Notes: generated from the letters alone by a model not told the origin. DNA of 64,000 bases from Portibacter lacus (GCF_021533215.1 NZ_JAJNKA010000008.1:1-64000), one strand, 5' to 3'. Shown: positions 7,369-17,096, counted from the first letter of the stretch. Numbers and translations are program-made.

Positions 7369-7466
7369 GCCCTGATTAAATTGAAAAAATGAGTTCTTTG
7401 CACAATAGAATAGTAATACTGTTTAAATAATATCTATATGTATCTTTATAAATAAAATCAAAGAGA

Positions 7467-7678
7467 ATGGCTTCTCAAACTCTTAAAGAAAAAGTACTAC
7501 AATCGGTCAACAAATTAGAGGACGATTCAATACTTCAATCTCATTCCATGTTCACAGCAAACCTTATTTTTGTTTACTAGCCTATGGCAAGTATAAAGAA
7601 GAAAGTTATTCTACAGAAATTATCAAACATGGTGAAATTCTTTATAAGGAAGCTAATCTTTCTTACAGCGAAAAATAA
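7467..7678 (+). pseudogene. Broken small gene (frameshift), possibly antitoxin-like
   Basis: ATG 7467 opens a frame (MASQTLKEKVLQSVNKLEDD) that looks like the helical N-terminus of a small antitoxin but stops at 7578-7580. A second frame, shifted by one base, covers the same region and continues as KPYFCLLAYGKYKEESYSTE to the TAA at 7676-7678, ending in a natural-looking tail. A single-base frameshift between about 7535 and 7560 would join them into one small protein of about 70 residues. It follows attC-like site B and may be a decayed cassette gene. Confidence 0.35.
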
Positions 7679-7707
7679 TTTAATAAGCCTTTTAAACTGC
7701 GATAAAC

Positions 7708-7905
7708 ATGAGTTTTCAGAATAATAAAAATTTCCAATTCGGATTCATTCTAGTTATGCTTTCAGTTGGTGTGAAAATAGCAACTGACACTTATGATTTA
7801 GGTATATATCTAAATATCCTTTCTGGCTTAATGGCTCTCATTGGATTTCTCTTAATGATTAAAGGGATTTATGATTCGAAAAAAAAAAGCAAAACTGGAT
7901 CGTAA
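7708..7905 (+). CDS. Small two-helix membrane protein
   Basis: 65 residues: a short polar N-terminus, two hydrophobic segments (about 11-25 and 33-54, the second being LNILSGLMALIGFLLMIKGIY), and a lysine-rich C-terminus (DSKKKSKTGS) that should stay in the cytoplasm. Family unknown. It is the last gene of the accessory stretch before the convergent cytochrome lipoprotein. Confidence 0.5.
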   Translation: MSFQNNKNFQFGFILVMLSVGVKIATDTYDLGIYLNILSGLMALIGFLLMIKGIYDSKKKSKTGS

Positions 7906-7951
7906 GTAGAAATTCAAAATTGGCTTTATCGTCCAATTAATTGAAATAATC

Positions 7952-8011
7952 GTTTATTAGGTAGCTACATCTCCCTTATACAAATGCGTATGATGATGCT
8001 ACTAAACTAAC
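7952..8011. repeat. Long imperfect inverted repeat at a convergent gene junction
   Basis: GTAGC (7961-7965) pairs with GCTAC (7998-8002), and the pairing continues outward through TTAG/CTAA and inward through ATAC/GTAT. The order is GTT on the left and AAC on the right, opposite to attC. It lies between the small membrane gene (+) and the cytochrome lipoprotein (-), so a bidirectional terminator-like role is the simplest reading, although there is no strong T-run. Confidence 0.4.
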
Positions 8012-8062
8012 TGATTCCTTTAAAAATTTACCATCCAAAAGAAATAACCTCTATTCACCTTA

Positions 8063-10699
8063 CTACTTCTGATTTTGTAAAAAAGTAACCAATGATGCTA
8101 ATTCTTCATACGAAAGTGAATTGGCTAATCCCGCAGGCATCATCGAGTTTTCCATTTCTTCTCGGTTTTTAATATTTGACTTAGCTATTTTGGTTGCATT
8201 GCCGGCGATGTCTCTAATGGTTAGTTCACTTGCAGATTCCGAAGTGATGAATCCCATGTAACTTTTGTCATCTTTGGTTTCGATCAAGAAGGAAGCAAAT
8301 CCCTGAGAGATTGACGCATTAGGTTTTAGAATGGATTCCGTAATCTGGTCTCTATTCATGATAGAACCGATCTGCCCCATAAATGGCCCCTTCATTACAG
8401 GCTCTTTCTCTATGCTATGACAGGCCACACAACCTTGACTTGCAAATAGAATTTTTCCTTTAGATGCATCACCTTTTATTTCTCCCATGGCCAATATTAC
8501 ATCTTCTATAGACGCCTCACCAACCTGGCCTTTCTTATTTTTAATAGCCTCAAAATCGACAACGTTTTCTTTTTCTTCAAACTCTTTAGATATAGTACTT
8601 CCAAGTTCTTCAATACCCAGTCTATTGCGCTCATTAAGCCAAGCAAAGAAAGCCTTTTTATCTGCTCCTCCAGCTGTCATTTCTTGAAGTAAAAATGTCT
8701 TTATGGCATCAGAACCTTCCCATTCTACTGCTTTATAATATGGACCATGAGTGTCTGGCCTAGTACTCCACCACCAGCTACCGTCATAGGGTGCTTCTTT
8801 ATGGTAAAGTCTCGCAAGTGTGCTGAGCACCTCTTCTTTATCTTCTGAATCTTTATATGCAGAGATCAGACCATCTACAGCCTTGGTGTCATGTATATAT
8901 CTTAAGGTCCAAAGTGCTAATTTAGGATTGGTCTTCAAAGCCTCCAATGTCTCATCTACAGCATTTAAACTCACCAATGAGCGCACAGCCAAATGTGGTA
9001 ATATGATGTCTGAGTTTGGTGTGGCATGTGGGCCTTCGGTGCCTGTTTCTGGTATCTTAGCCGAAGCTGGCGCTTGAATGGTCAATAAAGCCTCTGAAGC
9101 TTCACTTTTGCCTAGTCTACCTAAAGCAATAACAGCGGCAGCTTGTACACGAGGATTCGCATCTTGTAAAGCATCAATAAACGGTTTCACCGGTACGTCA
9201 TCCATGCACGTCTTTCTATCTGCCAAGGCCTTTAAAGCAAATTCGCGCATATTATCTTCAAGGCTTAAATTTAACAATTCTGATACACCATCACCACAGG
9301 TGGCTTGGGCAAAAGTATAAATACCTGCAACCCGATTTTGTAATGGTAAAGTTTGATCACTAGCAATCTTAAGTGCTACGGGAGCAGCATCTCTGGCTGG
9401 TCTCTTGAGCATTTCTTGCTGCGCATGAAAACGTGAAACAGAATTTCCAGCCTTTAATAGTTCACCTAATTCCTCTACGGATGCCTTTTTCAAATCTGGA
9501 AAAGCTTCATAAGTCCAATCTTTAGGAACTACTTTCACAACATACCCTTTATCTGGACTTCCTTTGTAACCTGCTCCATCCCAGGCAGCGAGGAACATTC
9601 TTCCAGACGCATCTACATCTACATCAGAAATTTGAGGCAGCTTGATAAATTCTTCATCACGCTGGGTAAAAGTCGGTCCGTCCATGCTTACCCTGTGAAT
9701 ATACAATTGGCTTTTACCCCAATCTGCCATCATTGGCACATGATTATAGGCTACTGGCCATCTATCATCATCCATGAAATAGCTACCGGTACCTGATCCT
9801 CCTCCTAAATCTTTAAGCGCTGGAATAATTTCGTCTGTAAAGTTTTTAAACAAGGTTGGATATCCAAATTCACCACTCTGCTGGTAATGAATAAATCGAA
9901 TGTTCCATCCTCCACCATCGTTCGTATTACCACGAGTGAAAACATTCATGAAAGGATCAATGGCAACATCATAAATATTACGTGTGCCGTGGGCGTAAAC
10001 TTCCATCTCGGTACCATCAGGCCTTACTCGAACGATCCCACCTCCAAGCATGGTCATTTTTTTAACAGAAGCATCTTCAGCATTATGAAAACCAAAGTCT
10101 CCTACTGCAATATAAATCCAACCATCTATTCCCATGCGAATACCGTTAGTGGAGTGGTCAGTCCCTCTGCTTCTTAGTGAAGCAGGTGAGGATATATTTT
10201 TAATGATTGGCTTAGAGGATCCATCGGCCATCCCATCTTGATTATTGTCTTCAAAAACCACCAAGTCCATACCTTCCGCTTCTCCAGTACGCTCACTAAA
10301 AACGGTATGCAGAACGAAAACTTGGTTTCCCACTGCCATGATTCCTCTAGGATTATCTACTTTCGTAAAGGTGGTATGTTGCTCATAAACTCCGTCATTA
10401 TTGGCATCAATTAGTTTGACAATGCTTCCTTTTCCAGGCTCTTTCCCTAAAGAACCCATCATGTCAACACCTACAAAAACCTCCCCTGTAGGTAGAACTG
10501 CTAGACATGCAGGACTAGGAACGACATCTGGTCCCGCGATATTCTCCATAATTAAAGCAGTGCTATCAGGTCTAAAACTATCTGGGGCAAAATCGGCTGG
10601 ATTATAATAAGCAGTCAATTCTTCTAGATCCACAGTTTTATCTTGAGAACAAGAAAATAGCATTACGAGACATAAGAGGACTAAATGATTTTTAAACAT
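8063..10699 (-). CDS. Large lipoprotein: beta-propeller dehydrogenase-like domain, HEAT repeats and C-terminal cytochrome c
   Basis: 878 residues from the ATG complementary to 10697-10699. This start gives a clean lipoprotein signal (MFKNHLVLLCLVMLFSCSQ); the longer frame back to 10795 does not. About residues 40-430 form a propeller of the membrane-bound (quinoprotein-like) dehydrogenase type (MGIDGWIYIAVGDFGFHN, GGGIVRVRPDGTEMEVYAHG). About 430-640 is HEAT-like (RVQAAAVIALGRLGKSEASE). The C-terminal 130 residues are a cytochrome c domain with heme motif GCVACHSIE and a likely axial Met in MMPAGL. This is the 'PVC-type heme-binding' architecture common in Planctomycetes and Bacteroidota. It probably oxidises a sugar or alcohol in the periplasm, but the substrate is unknown. 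Confidence 0.85.
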   Translation of the reverse strand: MFKNHLVLLCLVMLFSCSQDKTVDLEELTAYYNPADFAPDSFRPDSTALIMENIAGPDVVPSPACLAVLPTGEVFVGVDMMGSLGKEPGKGSIVKLIDANNDGVYEQHTTFTKVDNPRGIMAVGNQVFVLHTVFSERTGEAEGMDLVVFEDNNQDGMADGSSKPIIKNISSPASLRSRGTDHSTNGIRMGIDGWIYIAVGDFGFHNAEDASVKKMTMLGGGIVRVRPDGTEMEVYAHGTRNIYDVAIDPFMNVFTRGNTNDGGGWNIRFIHYQQSGEFGYPTLFKNFTDEIIPALKDLGGGSGTGSYFMDDDRWPVAYNHVPMMADWGKSQLYIHRVSMDGPTFTQRDEEFIKLPQISDVDVDASGRMFLAAWDGAGYKGSPDKGYVVKVVPKDWTYEAFPDLKKASVEELGELLKAGNSVSRFHAQQEMLKRPARDAAPVALKIASDQTLPLQNRVAGIYTFAQATCGDGVSELLNLSLEDNMREFALKALADRKTCMDDVPVKPFIDALQDANPRVQAAAVIALGRLGKSEASEALLTIQAPASAKIPETGTEGPHATPNSDIILPHLAVRSLVSLNAVDETLEALKTNPKLALWTLRYIHDTKAVDGLISAYKDSEDKEEVLSTLARLYHKEAPYDGSWWWSTRPDTHGPYYKAVEWEGSDAIKTFLLQEMTAGGADKKAFFAWLNERNRLGIEELGSTISKEFEEKENVVDFEAIKNKKGQVGEASIEDVILAMGEIKGDASKGKILFASQGCVACHSIEKEPVMKGPFMGQIGSIMNRDQITESILKPNASISQGFASFLIETKDDKSYMGFITSESASELTIRDIAGNATKIAKSNIKNREEMENSMMPAGLANSLSYEELASLVTFLQNQK

Positions 10700-11207
10700 A
10701 ATATTTTTGAGTATGCACTTTGAGCTAATAATAAGCGTTGAATATACAGTTTTTTTTAAATGTACTTCAAAAATATAGGAAGGGTGCTCAGTCAAAACAG
10801 GTATTCGTATTTCTACGCATTTAATCTGGCGATTTACTTCATCATTTTAGGAACCAAAATAGTTTCAATACAAAGGGTAATAAAAATTGAGCAATAAAAG
10901 GAAGGTAAATCGAACGTAATGCGATGCAGGACTGCTTTTTATGAGAATGTCACTACATATTTTGGTAAAGATATGATAAATATGATAGCGGTGAGTTGTT
11001 TTTCAATGAGCATAGAATTCGTAAACCTTCTTAAGGGCAATAAGGGTAGCTCATTAAGATCTTAGTAAGCTAGGTAGGTCTTCCAATTTTCTGCTCATCT
11101 TGTAGAAGGAATTAGAATGTGAATATTGATATTTGAATAAGTGGTAAACGGATACTATCTTACTCTAAAAACCACCACACATCACAAGTTTAACATTAAA
11201 TACAACT
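10700..11207. other. Divergent intergenic region
   Basis: 508 bp between the divergent cytochrome lipoprotein and the esterase. It must hold both promoters, but no confident TAnnTTTG pair or operator was identified. The part around 10900-11130 is less AT-rich and might be decayed coding sequence; no frame supports this. Confidence 0.5.
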
Positions 11208-12482
11208 ATGAACTTTAGATTGATTTCCATAATTATAGGTTTTGTCTGGAGCTTAAGTGTCTATTCTCAGCCTAAGGTCAACTATGATGAAAAGGCCATT
11301 AAACCTTATGTTCTACCTGAACTTTTAGTTCTTAGTAATGGACAAGAAGTCAAGAGTGTTGAAGAATGGGAGCATAAGAGAAGGGAAGAAATATTCGACC
11401 TTTTTAAATCTGAAGTTTATGGGAGAATTCCAGATTTGGACTTGAAACCAACCTCTGAAGAAATAATTGAGCAAAGTGATATGGCATTGAATAATAGTGC
11501 GATAAGAGAACAAATTTCGATGGTATTTTCATCTGGAGAAAGGGAAATTACGATAAATATTTTGGTTTACTTGCCTAAAAACATCGAATCTCCACCAGTC
11601 TTTGTTGGGTATAATTTTTATGGAAATCAAACCACGACTACTGACCAGCATGTTATATTTACCGATTCATGGGTTCGGAATAATACTGATTATGGTATTG
11701 TTGAAAATCGAGCCACAGAGGAATCAAGAGGGAAAAGAAATTCCCGATGGCCAATTCAAAAAATCATTGATGAGGGTTTTGGTATCGCAACGATTTATTA
11801 TGGAGATGTCGATCCTGACAAGAATGATTTTTCGGATGGGATACATCCTTTTTTCTATGAAGAAGGCATGAGCAAACCTAAGACGGATGAGTGGGGCTCA
11901 ATCTCAGCATGGGCTTGGGGCTATTCTAAGGTTTTGGATTATTTGAAAACTGATAGGCTACTGACTGATTCCAAATTTATAGTGTTCGGCCATTCTCGCT
12001 TAGGTAAAACCTCCTTGTGGGCAGGAGCCCTTGATACTAGGTTTGATATCGTAATATCTAATGATTCTGGGAGCGGTGGAGCAGCACTTTTTAAAAGGAA
12101 ATTCGGTGAAACAGCTGCTATAATTAATGCGAATTTCCCTCATTGGTTTAATGCAAATTTCAAAAAATACAGTAACAATGAAGACGCTTTATCCATAGAT
12201 CAACACATGCTAGTTGCTTTGGTTGCTCCAAGGCCAGTTTACATTGCAAGTGCCGAAGAGGATAAATGGGCTGATCCCAAAGGTGAATATCTATCTGGTT
12301 ATCATGCGAGCCCTGTTTATAATTTGTACGGGAAGAAAGGATTGCCTGAATTGGAGTTTCCTGAAACAAACGAATCCATCCATAACTCGATTGGTTATCA
12401 TGTGCGAACGGGAAAGCACGATGTGACAGATTATGATTGGGATCAATTCATCAAATTTGCCAAGAAACACTTTAATTATTAA
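11208..12482 (+). CDS. Secreted glucuronoyl esterase (CE15-like)
   Basis: 424 residues with a signal peptide (cleavage after VYSQ). The alpha/beta-hydrolase core carries the nucleophile elbow GHSRLGK (about residues 260-266), the CE15 variant of the G-x-S-R-x-G-K motif. The catalytic His is in GKHDVTDYDW near residue 403. The EEWEHKRREEIFDLFKSEVYGRIP opening is typical of bacterial CE15 proteins. The enzyme should cleave ester bonds between 4-O-methyl-glucuronic acid and alcohols, as in lignin-carbohydrate linkages or related uronate esters in algal polymers. No polysaccharide utilisation partner is adjacent. Specificity beyond the family is inference. Confidence 0.85.
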   Translation: MNFRLISIIIGFVWSLSVYSQPKVNYDEKAIKPYVLPELLVLSNGQEVKSVEEWEHKRREEIFDLFKSEVYGRIPDLDLKPTSEEIIEQSDMALNNSAIREQISMVFSSGEREITINILVYLPKNIESPPVFVGYNFYGNQTTTTDQHVIFTDSWVRNNTDYGIVENRATEESRGKRNSRWPIQKIIDEGFGIATIYYGDVDPDKNDFSDGIHPFFYEEGMSKPKTDEWGSISAWAWGYSKVLDYLKTDRLLTDSKFIVFGHSRLGKTSLWAGALDTRFDIVISNDSGSGGAALFKRKFGETAAIINANFPHWFNANFKKYSNNEDALSIDQHMLVALVAPRPVYIASAEEDKWADPKGEYLSGYHASPVYNLYGKKGLPELEFPETNESIHNSIGYHVRTGKHDVTDYDWDQFIKFAKKHFNY

Positions 12483-13013
12483 ATAGTGTGGGCAAAAGAA
12501 ATATAGTTCTAACTGTTAAATTACATGCTGATCAATGTTGAAATTATTATTGGCGAATTAGTGATACATTTTAATTGAAAATATTAGCGTAAACGAAGTA
12601 AGTAGAGTAGGAGCAGCTTTTATTTAGAGCTTCTATAATTTAAGCTAGATAATTACAATTGCATTGAGAAAATCGTGTTGATTGGTTTTTATTTGATCCG
12701 AAACTTGGCGATTACAATTCAGAGTAATTTTCGATCCGATTTTAATGTCTTCCTGTCAGTTATTTAGCATTGACCATTAATGAAATAATACGAACTAGTA
12801 AGCTAGTAAACAGTTGGTCATACAGCACTTTACAAAATGAATGAAATAGTCTATATTGAATTTAGCTTTTTTTCTTCAACATCTGAGATTTGTGAAAATG
12901 AAGGAAATTTATTAAACGAAGAATATCTGGCGTGAGATATCGTCAAACTTCTTTTTCAGATGAGGATTTACAGGAAATGGCTAGAAACAACCGTAAATAA
13001 AAATTATAGTGAA
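12483..13013. other. Gap with a 22-codon frame before the unknown protein
   Basis: Mostly AT-rich with no recognised feature. From GTG 12932 to TAA 12998-13000 a short frame reads VRYRQTSFSDEDLQEMARNN, protein-like in composition, ending 13 bp before ATG 13014. It may be a leader peptide or the fragment of a lost gene. It lies in a different frame from the upstream extension (12960) of the next gene. Confidence 0.3.
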
Positions 13014-13685
13014 ATGGGATTAGACATGAGACCGATGGGGAAACCCAAAAAAGGCTTTGAAAAAAGATACACTCAAATCTTTAACATCGTATCAGGTAAA
13101 GAAAAACAAGAATTAAGCATTTTTGATAAACTGAAAGGTAAGAAGCTCAAATCAAAAGATGAATTATTGCAAGAATGGTTTGCTAATCAGATTCAATCAT
13201 ACGAAACTATCAAGGCACCCAAAGTAGGACGAGATCAAGAAGCTGATGAATGGATGAAGAAGAATTATGATGAAACCGTACATAAGATCTCATTAGAAGA
13301 ATTTATGGCAGAGCAGAAAGACTATTATGTCATCGAGTTAGCGAAGGAGAAAGATGGTGTTCCAATTTATAAAGCGTTTGGACAAGATGAAAATGTCTTA
13401 AGAGGTGAATTTTTAAGAGGATGTGTAGATATAATAGGTAAAGAACTAGTAGCAGAAGCTTGGGGGACGAAGCTTGCAGACGAGACATTAGATTATGGAA
13501 GAAGATTATCAAATGCTGCTGATGAAATAGCAAAGAAGCATAATCTGGAACATCTTAAAACACAAAGAAACGCTCCTGACGATGATTCAAATGCGATCGC
13601 AAATAAGCTACACATTGTTTATTCCGTTGCAAAATGGCTCATATTCTATGGTAAAAACGGTCACGGATACGAAGCTGACTTTTAA
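13014..13685 (+). CDS. Hypothetical protein, family not recognised
   Basis: 223 residues from ATG 13014 (MGLDMRPMGKPKKGFEKRYT). The frame extends back to ATG 12960, but that part reads through the short frame at 12932-13000 and looks less natural. The protein is soluble and charged, without signal peptide or membrane segment. It contains a KAPKVGRDQEADEWMKKNY segment and a C-terminal helical part (LRGCVDIIGKELVAEAWGTKLADETLDYG, then KLHIVYSVAKWLIFYGKNGHG). I cannot assign a function. It stands alone with wide gaps on both sides. Confidence 0.6.
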   Translation: MGLDMRPMGKPKKGFEKRYTQIFNIVSGKEKQELSIFDKLKGKKLKSKDELLQEWFANQIQSYETIKAPKVGRDQEADEWMKKNYDETVHKISLEEFMAEQKDYYVIELAKEKDGVPIYKAFGQDENVLRGEFLRGCVDIIGKELVAEAWGTKLADETLDYGRRLSNAADEIAKKHNLEHLKTQRNAPDDDSNAIANKLHIVYSVAKWLIFYGKNGHGYEADF

Positions 13686-13920
13686 CCATTGAAAATTAGA
13701 TCTAGAAGTAATCACTAGGATGAAGTTTGTGAGCAAGAAGAAAAGATTTACTTATATCATTCGATTCAATCATACCTTAAATCAGAATTGAAAGAGTATT
13801 AAATAGGCTGAATTTCCAAATATTTCTTATCCATTTCATTTATTTTACTGACCCTTGACATAGGGTTGTCATTGCGCGAGAATATTTTTGTGGCATTGAT
13901 TAAATTTTAAAGAATGTAAA

Positions 13921-14892
13921 ATGAAAAGAAAATCGAATGCTGATCTAAATGACTTTCCTAACCCCACGATGATTGCTGTCAATGGTGTCCAACTAGAAGT
14001 TTTCGAAGCAGGCCGAGAGAATGTAGGTAAACCAATTGTGCTTTGTCATGGATTTCCAGAACATGCCTATTCTTGGCGATATCAAGTTCCTGCGCTAGTA
14101 AAAGCAGGTTACCATGTTATTATTCCGAACCAGAGAGGTTATGGTAATTCATCCTGTCCGACTGTCGTAACAGAATATGATATCGAACACTTGACGGGAG
14201 ATCTGCTTGGACTGCTAGATTATTATGGATATAAAGATGCGACTTTTGTAGGTCATGATTGGGGAGCAAATGTGGTCTGGTCTCTGACTTTATTGCATCC
14301 AACCCGAGTTAATAAAGTGATCAATCTGAGCTTGCCTTATCAAGTACGCGGAGAAAAACCGTGGATCGAGTGGATGGAAGAAGTTTTTGGTATGGACTTC
14401 TATTTTGTACATTTTAATCGACAGCCAGGAGTTGCAGATAAAATTATGGATGAAAATAAATTTAATTTCCTCCGTAACATTTATCGCAAGAATGTTCCAC
14501 TCCAAGCGCCTGAGCCAGGGATGTCCATGATTAATCTTGCGCAAGCAGAAAAACCTCTCGGTGATCCCGTAATGAGTGATCATGATCTATCAGTATATGT
14601 TTCTGCTTTTGAGGGATCAGGATTTACAGGTGGGATAAATTGGTATAGAAACCTTGACCGTAATTGGCATTTTCTAGCGGAGGTGAATCCGATCATTCAA
14701 CAGCCTACACTCATGATTTATGGAGGTCAGGATATGATTCCAAAGTTCGAACAATTACCCGAGTTTGTGCCCCAAGTAGAGGTGATTACGTTGGATTGCG
14801 GTCATTGGATCCAACAAGAAATGCCAGAAGAAACTAACCAATCGATTTTGAATTGGCTGGAAAAGCAGGATATTGTGGGGCAAAGCAATTAG
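13921..14892 (+). CDS. Alpha/beta hydrolase, epoxide-hydrolase-like
   Basis: 323 residues, no signal peptide. It shows the oxyanion-hole motif HGFPE (about residue 43) and the nucleophile elbow GHDWG (about 110-114), where Asp is the nucleophile as in soluble epoxide hydrolases and haloalkane dehalogenases. The catalytic His is in DCGHWIQQEMPEE near 300. The cap domain is about 140-240. HGFPE with GHDWG favours epoxide hydrolase over dehalogenase. The substrate is unknown. The next gene begins one base after the stop codon, so the two are an operon. Confidence 0.85.
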   Translation: MKRKSNADLNDFPNPTMIAVNGVQLEVFEAGRENVGKPIVLCHGFPEHAYSWRYQVPALVKAGYHVIIPNQRGYGNSSCPTVVTEYDIEHLTGDLLGLLDYYGYKDATFVGHDWGANVVWSLTLLHPTRVNKVINLSLPYQVRGEKPWIEWMEEVFGMDFYFVHFNRQPGVADKIMDENKFNFLRNIYRKNVPLQAPEPGMSMINLAQAEKPLGDPVMSDHDLSVYVSAFEGSGFTGGINWYRNLDRNWHFLAEVNPIIQQPTLMIYGGQDMIPKFEQLPEFVPQVEVITLDCGHWIQQEMPEETNQSILNWLEKQDIVGQSN

Positions 14893-14893
14893 T

Positions 14894-15475
14894 ATGAGTA
14901 AAAAGGAAGTAGAAAAACACACTCCTAAAAGCCGAACAGAATGGAGAAACTGGTTAGAAAAGAATCATCAGACTAAACATTCTGTTTGGCTGGTTTACTA
15001 TAGGACATCTTCAGATGTTGCTTCGATAACTTGGAGCGAAGCAGTGGACGAAGCCATATGCTTTGGGTGGATTGATAGCACAAAGAAGACGATTGATGAA
15101 GAGAGGTACATGCAATATTTTAGCAAAAGAAAGCCTAGTAGCACGTGGTCTCTAATCAATAAAGAAAAAGTAGACTTCCTTATTCGAAACAATCTAATGG
15201 CCAAAGCAGGACTTGAAGTAATAAAGACTGCCAAGCAAAATGGGAATTGGTCACTGATGGATGATGTCGAAAAATTGATCATTCCTGACGATTTAAATCT
15301 TGCACTAGGTAAAAAAGAAGGTGCAATGGATTTCTATCAAAGTCAGACCAAATCCACTAAAAAGATGATGCTGTATTGGGTGGTAATGGCAAAAAGAATT
15401 GAAACAAGAACGAAGAGAATTAATGAGATCGTTGAATCAGCAGCAAAAGGATTGATCCCTAATCAATTTAAGTAA
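14894..15475 (+). CDS. YdeI/OmpD-associated family protein
   Basis: 193 residues starting at ATG 14894, one base after the stop of the epoxide-hydrolase-like gene. The sequence shows the YdeI-family pattern: SRTEWRNWLEKNHQTKHSVWLVYY, the EAVDEAICFGWIDS block, and YFSKRKPSSTWSLINKEKV, followed by a helical C-terminus. Members are cytosolic proteins linked in E. coli to peptide resistance or stress, with no defined reaction. Pairing with a hydrolase in one operon is common in Bacteroidota but does not reveal a pathway. Confidence 0.85.
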   Translation: MSKKEVEKHTPKSRTEWRNWLEKNHQTKHSVWLVYYRTSSDVASITWSEAVDEAICFGWIDSTKKTIDEERYMQYFSKRKPSSTWSLINKEKVDFLIRNNLMAKAGLEVIKTAKQNGNWSLMDDVEKLIIPDDLNLALGKKEGAMDFYQSQTKSTKKMMLYWVVMAKRIETRTKRINEIVESAAKGLIPNQFK

Positions 15476-15526
15476 ATAATGTATTGACCAAAACTAAACT
15501 CCGAAGTAAGAGAAAGACACAACTAG

Positions 15527-15712
15527 CTATCGTCTTAAGTACATAATTATGAAAAGCACACAAACGAGAACAATCGTTCCGTAAGTTAATTTTTTCCATT
15601 TTGGCTCTATGGTCTCACTTTTATAAACTCCATAGATTCCAAGTGGCGGCCAAAAAATCAATAGCCCGCCAACCATTTGTGGATCGTTATACCATTTTAC
15701 TTTAGTGTTCAT
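15527..15712 (-). CDS. Small membrane protein
   Basis: 61 residues on the minus strand: MNTKVKWYNDPQMVGGLLIF, a first hydrophobic turn with PPLGIYGVYKS, then a second membrane segment (LTYGTIVLVCVLFIIMYL) with a basic end. The WYNDP...GG..IFWPPLGIYG pattern is typical of a small conserved Bacteroidota membrane protein family of unknown role. It is convergent with the YdeI-like gene. Confidence 0.65.
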   Translation of the reverse strand: MNTKVKWYNDPQMVGGLLIFWPPLGIYGVYKSETIEPKWKKLTYGTIVLVCVLFIIMYLRR

Positions 15713-15884
15713 TTTTGCTGATTTATTCTATCTAAAGATAGGACTATTTCTCTAATTTTAATTAGTTTTTTAGAACATCGTCTATATTTATGTAGTGCTA
15801 AATTCTTACATTTAATCAAGAAATAGAATGGATTAAATAAAGTATGTTTATTAACCTAGTCCATATCAAGATCAACCATCAGTT

Positions 15885-16364
15885 ATGAAGTTCATATTAT
15901 TAATCGTTTTTTCTTTTCTGCTATGGTCCTGCAATAACGGCCCAGGAAATAATGAGCAGCCACCTAATATTAATTCAGATGCTGCTTCAAAATTGACAGC
16001 AGATCAGTCTAAAGCCCTTGAAGCATTTGATTTGATTCAAGTAGGTATAGATTCGAAAGGTCGCCTTTATTCTACTTTTCCTAATAGTAACCAACCATGT
16101 TATCCAGCTGATTCAAGTTTCGTTATACCGAGGACGGAATTCTTAGTAGCGATGAAACAATTTACAACGACTTATTGCACATCCTTACCTCCAGAAGAAC
16201 AGTTGTTACTTGCAGAAAGTGTAGCGAAAGCACAAGCAGAATTCCAAATTGCACATTGCAGTAACAGCTCAGTAAAACAGGATTATAAAAACGGATTACC
16301 GATGACTGGTACGTGGGTCCTACCTAATTTTCTTGGACGAAGAGATGTCACTATGATTTGGTAA
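15885..16364 (+). CDS. Hypothetical lipoprotein
   Basis: 159 residues. The N-terminus (MKFILLIVFSFLLWSCNN) is a clear lipoprotein signal with lipid attachment at Cys16. The mature part is alanine- and glutamate-rich helix plus a segment with cysteines (SNQPCYPADSS, TTYCTSLPPEE, AHCSNSS), suggesting disulfides in the periplasm. The last residues (GTWVLPNFLGRRDVTMIW) may be altered, since the next frame begins inside its 3' end. No function assigned. Confidence 0.65.
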   Translation: MKFILLIVFSFLLWSCNNGPGNNEQPPNINSDAASKLTADQSKALEAFDLIQVGIDSKGRLYSTFPNSNQPCYPADSSFVIPRTEFLVAMKQFTTTYCTSLPPEEQLLLAESVAKAQAEFQIAHCSNSSVKQDYKNGLPMTGTWVLPNFLGRRDVTMIW

Positions 16365-16540
16365 CTGATAAAGGTTGGATCAAATGTTGCTTTCTTTTGA
16401 ATTTAGCTATATTATTACTTTCATATTTTATAAGTTCCATAGAATTGTTGTTAGCAAGTATTTTCATTAGCGGACTATTTAATTTAATATATTCTGCTAT
16501 GGCAGTTGCAGAGGTATCAGGAAGAAAATATAGTAAATAG
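16358..16540 (+). CDS. Possible small membrane protein
   Basis: A 60-codon frame overlapping the end of the lipoprotein gene and starting at TTG or GTG. It contains two hydrophobic stretches (CCFLLNLAILLLSYFI, then LLLASIFISGLFNLIYSAMAV) and a short basic tail. The composition is that of a real two-helix membrane protein, but there is no ATG start, so it may be the C-terminal remnant of a larger gene. Confidence 0.35.
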   Translation: MVTDKGWIKCCFLLNLAILLLSYFISSIELLLASIFISGLFNLIYSAMAVAEVSGRKYSK

Positions 16541-16747
16541 TTTCAGTTCTAATTTTTATAATTGTAATTCGTCAGTCTCTTCAATTTAGTATATTACAAG
16601 GCCGATATTCATACAGATATAGGCTAGTTAGTAAGCATTCAAAATCCTAAGATTATAGTGAATTCAATTCCAAATTGAAAATATACAAATCTATATGTTC
16701 TATATATTATGGAACTTTTAATATCTTTATTTTGTAAAGAATAGTGT

Positions 16748-17089
16748 GTGGATCTTATAAATAAGAAAACGCTCGTAAAACTCAAGAATAAAAATATCGG
16801 GAATAACAGACTTGTTAAATCTATAGATAAATTAATACAACAAATTGAAAAGGCAAATTGGAAAAACGAAAGCGACATCCAAATAGATAGACCTGACGCC
16901 GATAGAGTTCACAATGATGGGTTTTACTTCTTCGACATTCACATACATAGAACGATGATTCTTATTTCAATTGATCAATATGAGGCAAGAGTAATTTGGG
17001 CAGGTTCCCATGATGATTACACTTCCAAATTTCGAAATAATAAGAAAACAATTGAAAAATGGCTCAGAAGTAATAATGAAATAAAATAG
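16748..17089 (+). CDS. higB: HigB-family toxin
   Basis: 113 residues from GTG 16748. It matches the HigB_toxin family (RelE-like mRNA interferase): an N-terminal helix ending LIQQIEKANWKNESDIQIDRPDADRV, a strand block GFYFFDIHIHRTMILISIDQ, and the terminal WAGSHDDYTSKF, the equivalent of the GTHaeYdk motif. Such toxins cut ribosome-bound mRNA. In higBA operons the toxin comes first, as here, and the antitoxin follows after 7 bp. Confidence 0.85.
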   Translation: MDLINKKTLVKLKNKNIGNNRLVKSIDKLIQQIEKANWKNESDIQIDRPDADRVHNDGFYFFDIHIHRTMILISIDQYEARVIWAGSHDDYTSKFRNNKKTIEKWLRSNNEIK

Positions 17090-17096
17090 AATTCAA

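Noticed and set aside
7952-8011. attC site before the cytochrome lipoprotein
   Set aside because: Order of triplets is GTT then AAC, opposite to attC on either strand; more likely a convergent-end hairpin.
8487-10607. Plus-strand ORFs opposite the cytochrome lipoprotein
   Set aside because: Shadows of the minus-strand gene, whose heme motif, lipobox and propeller strands are clear.
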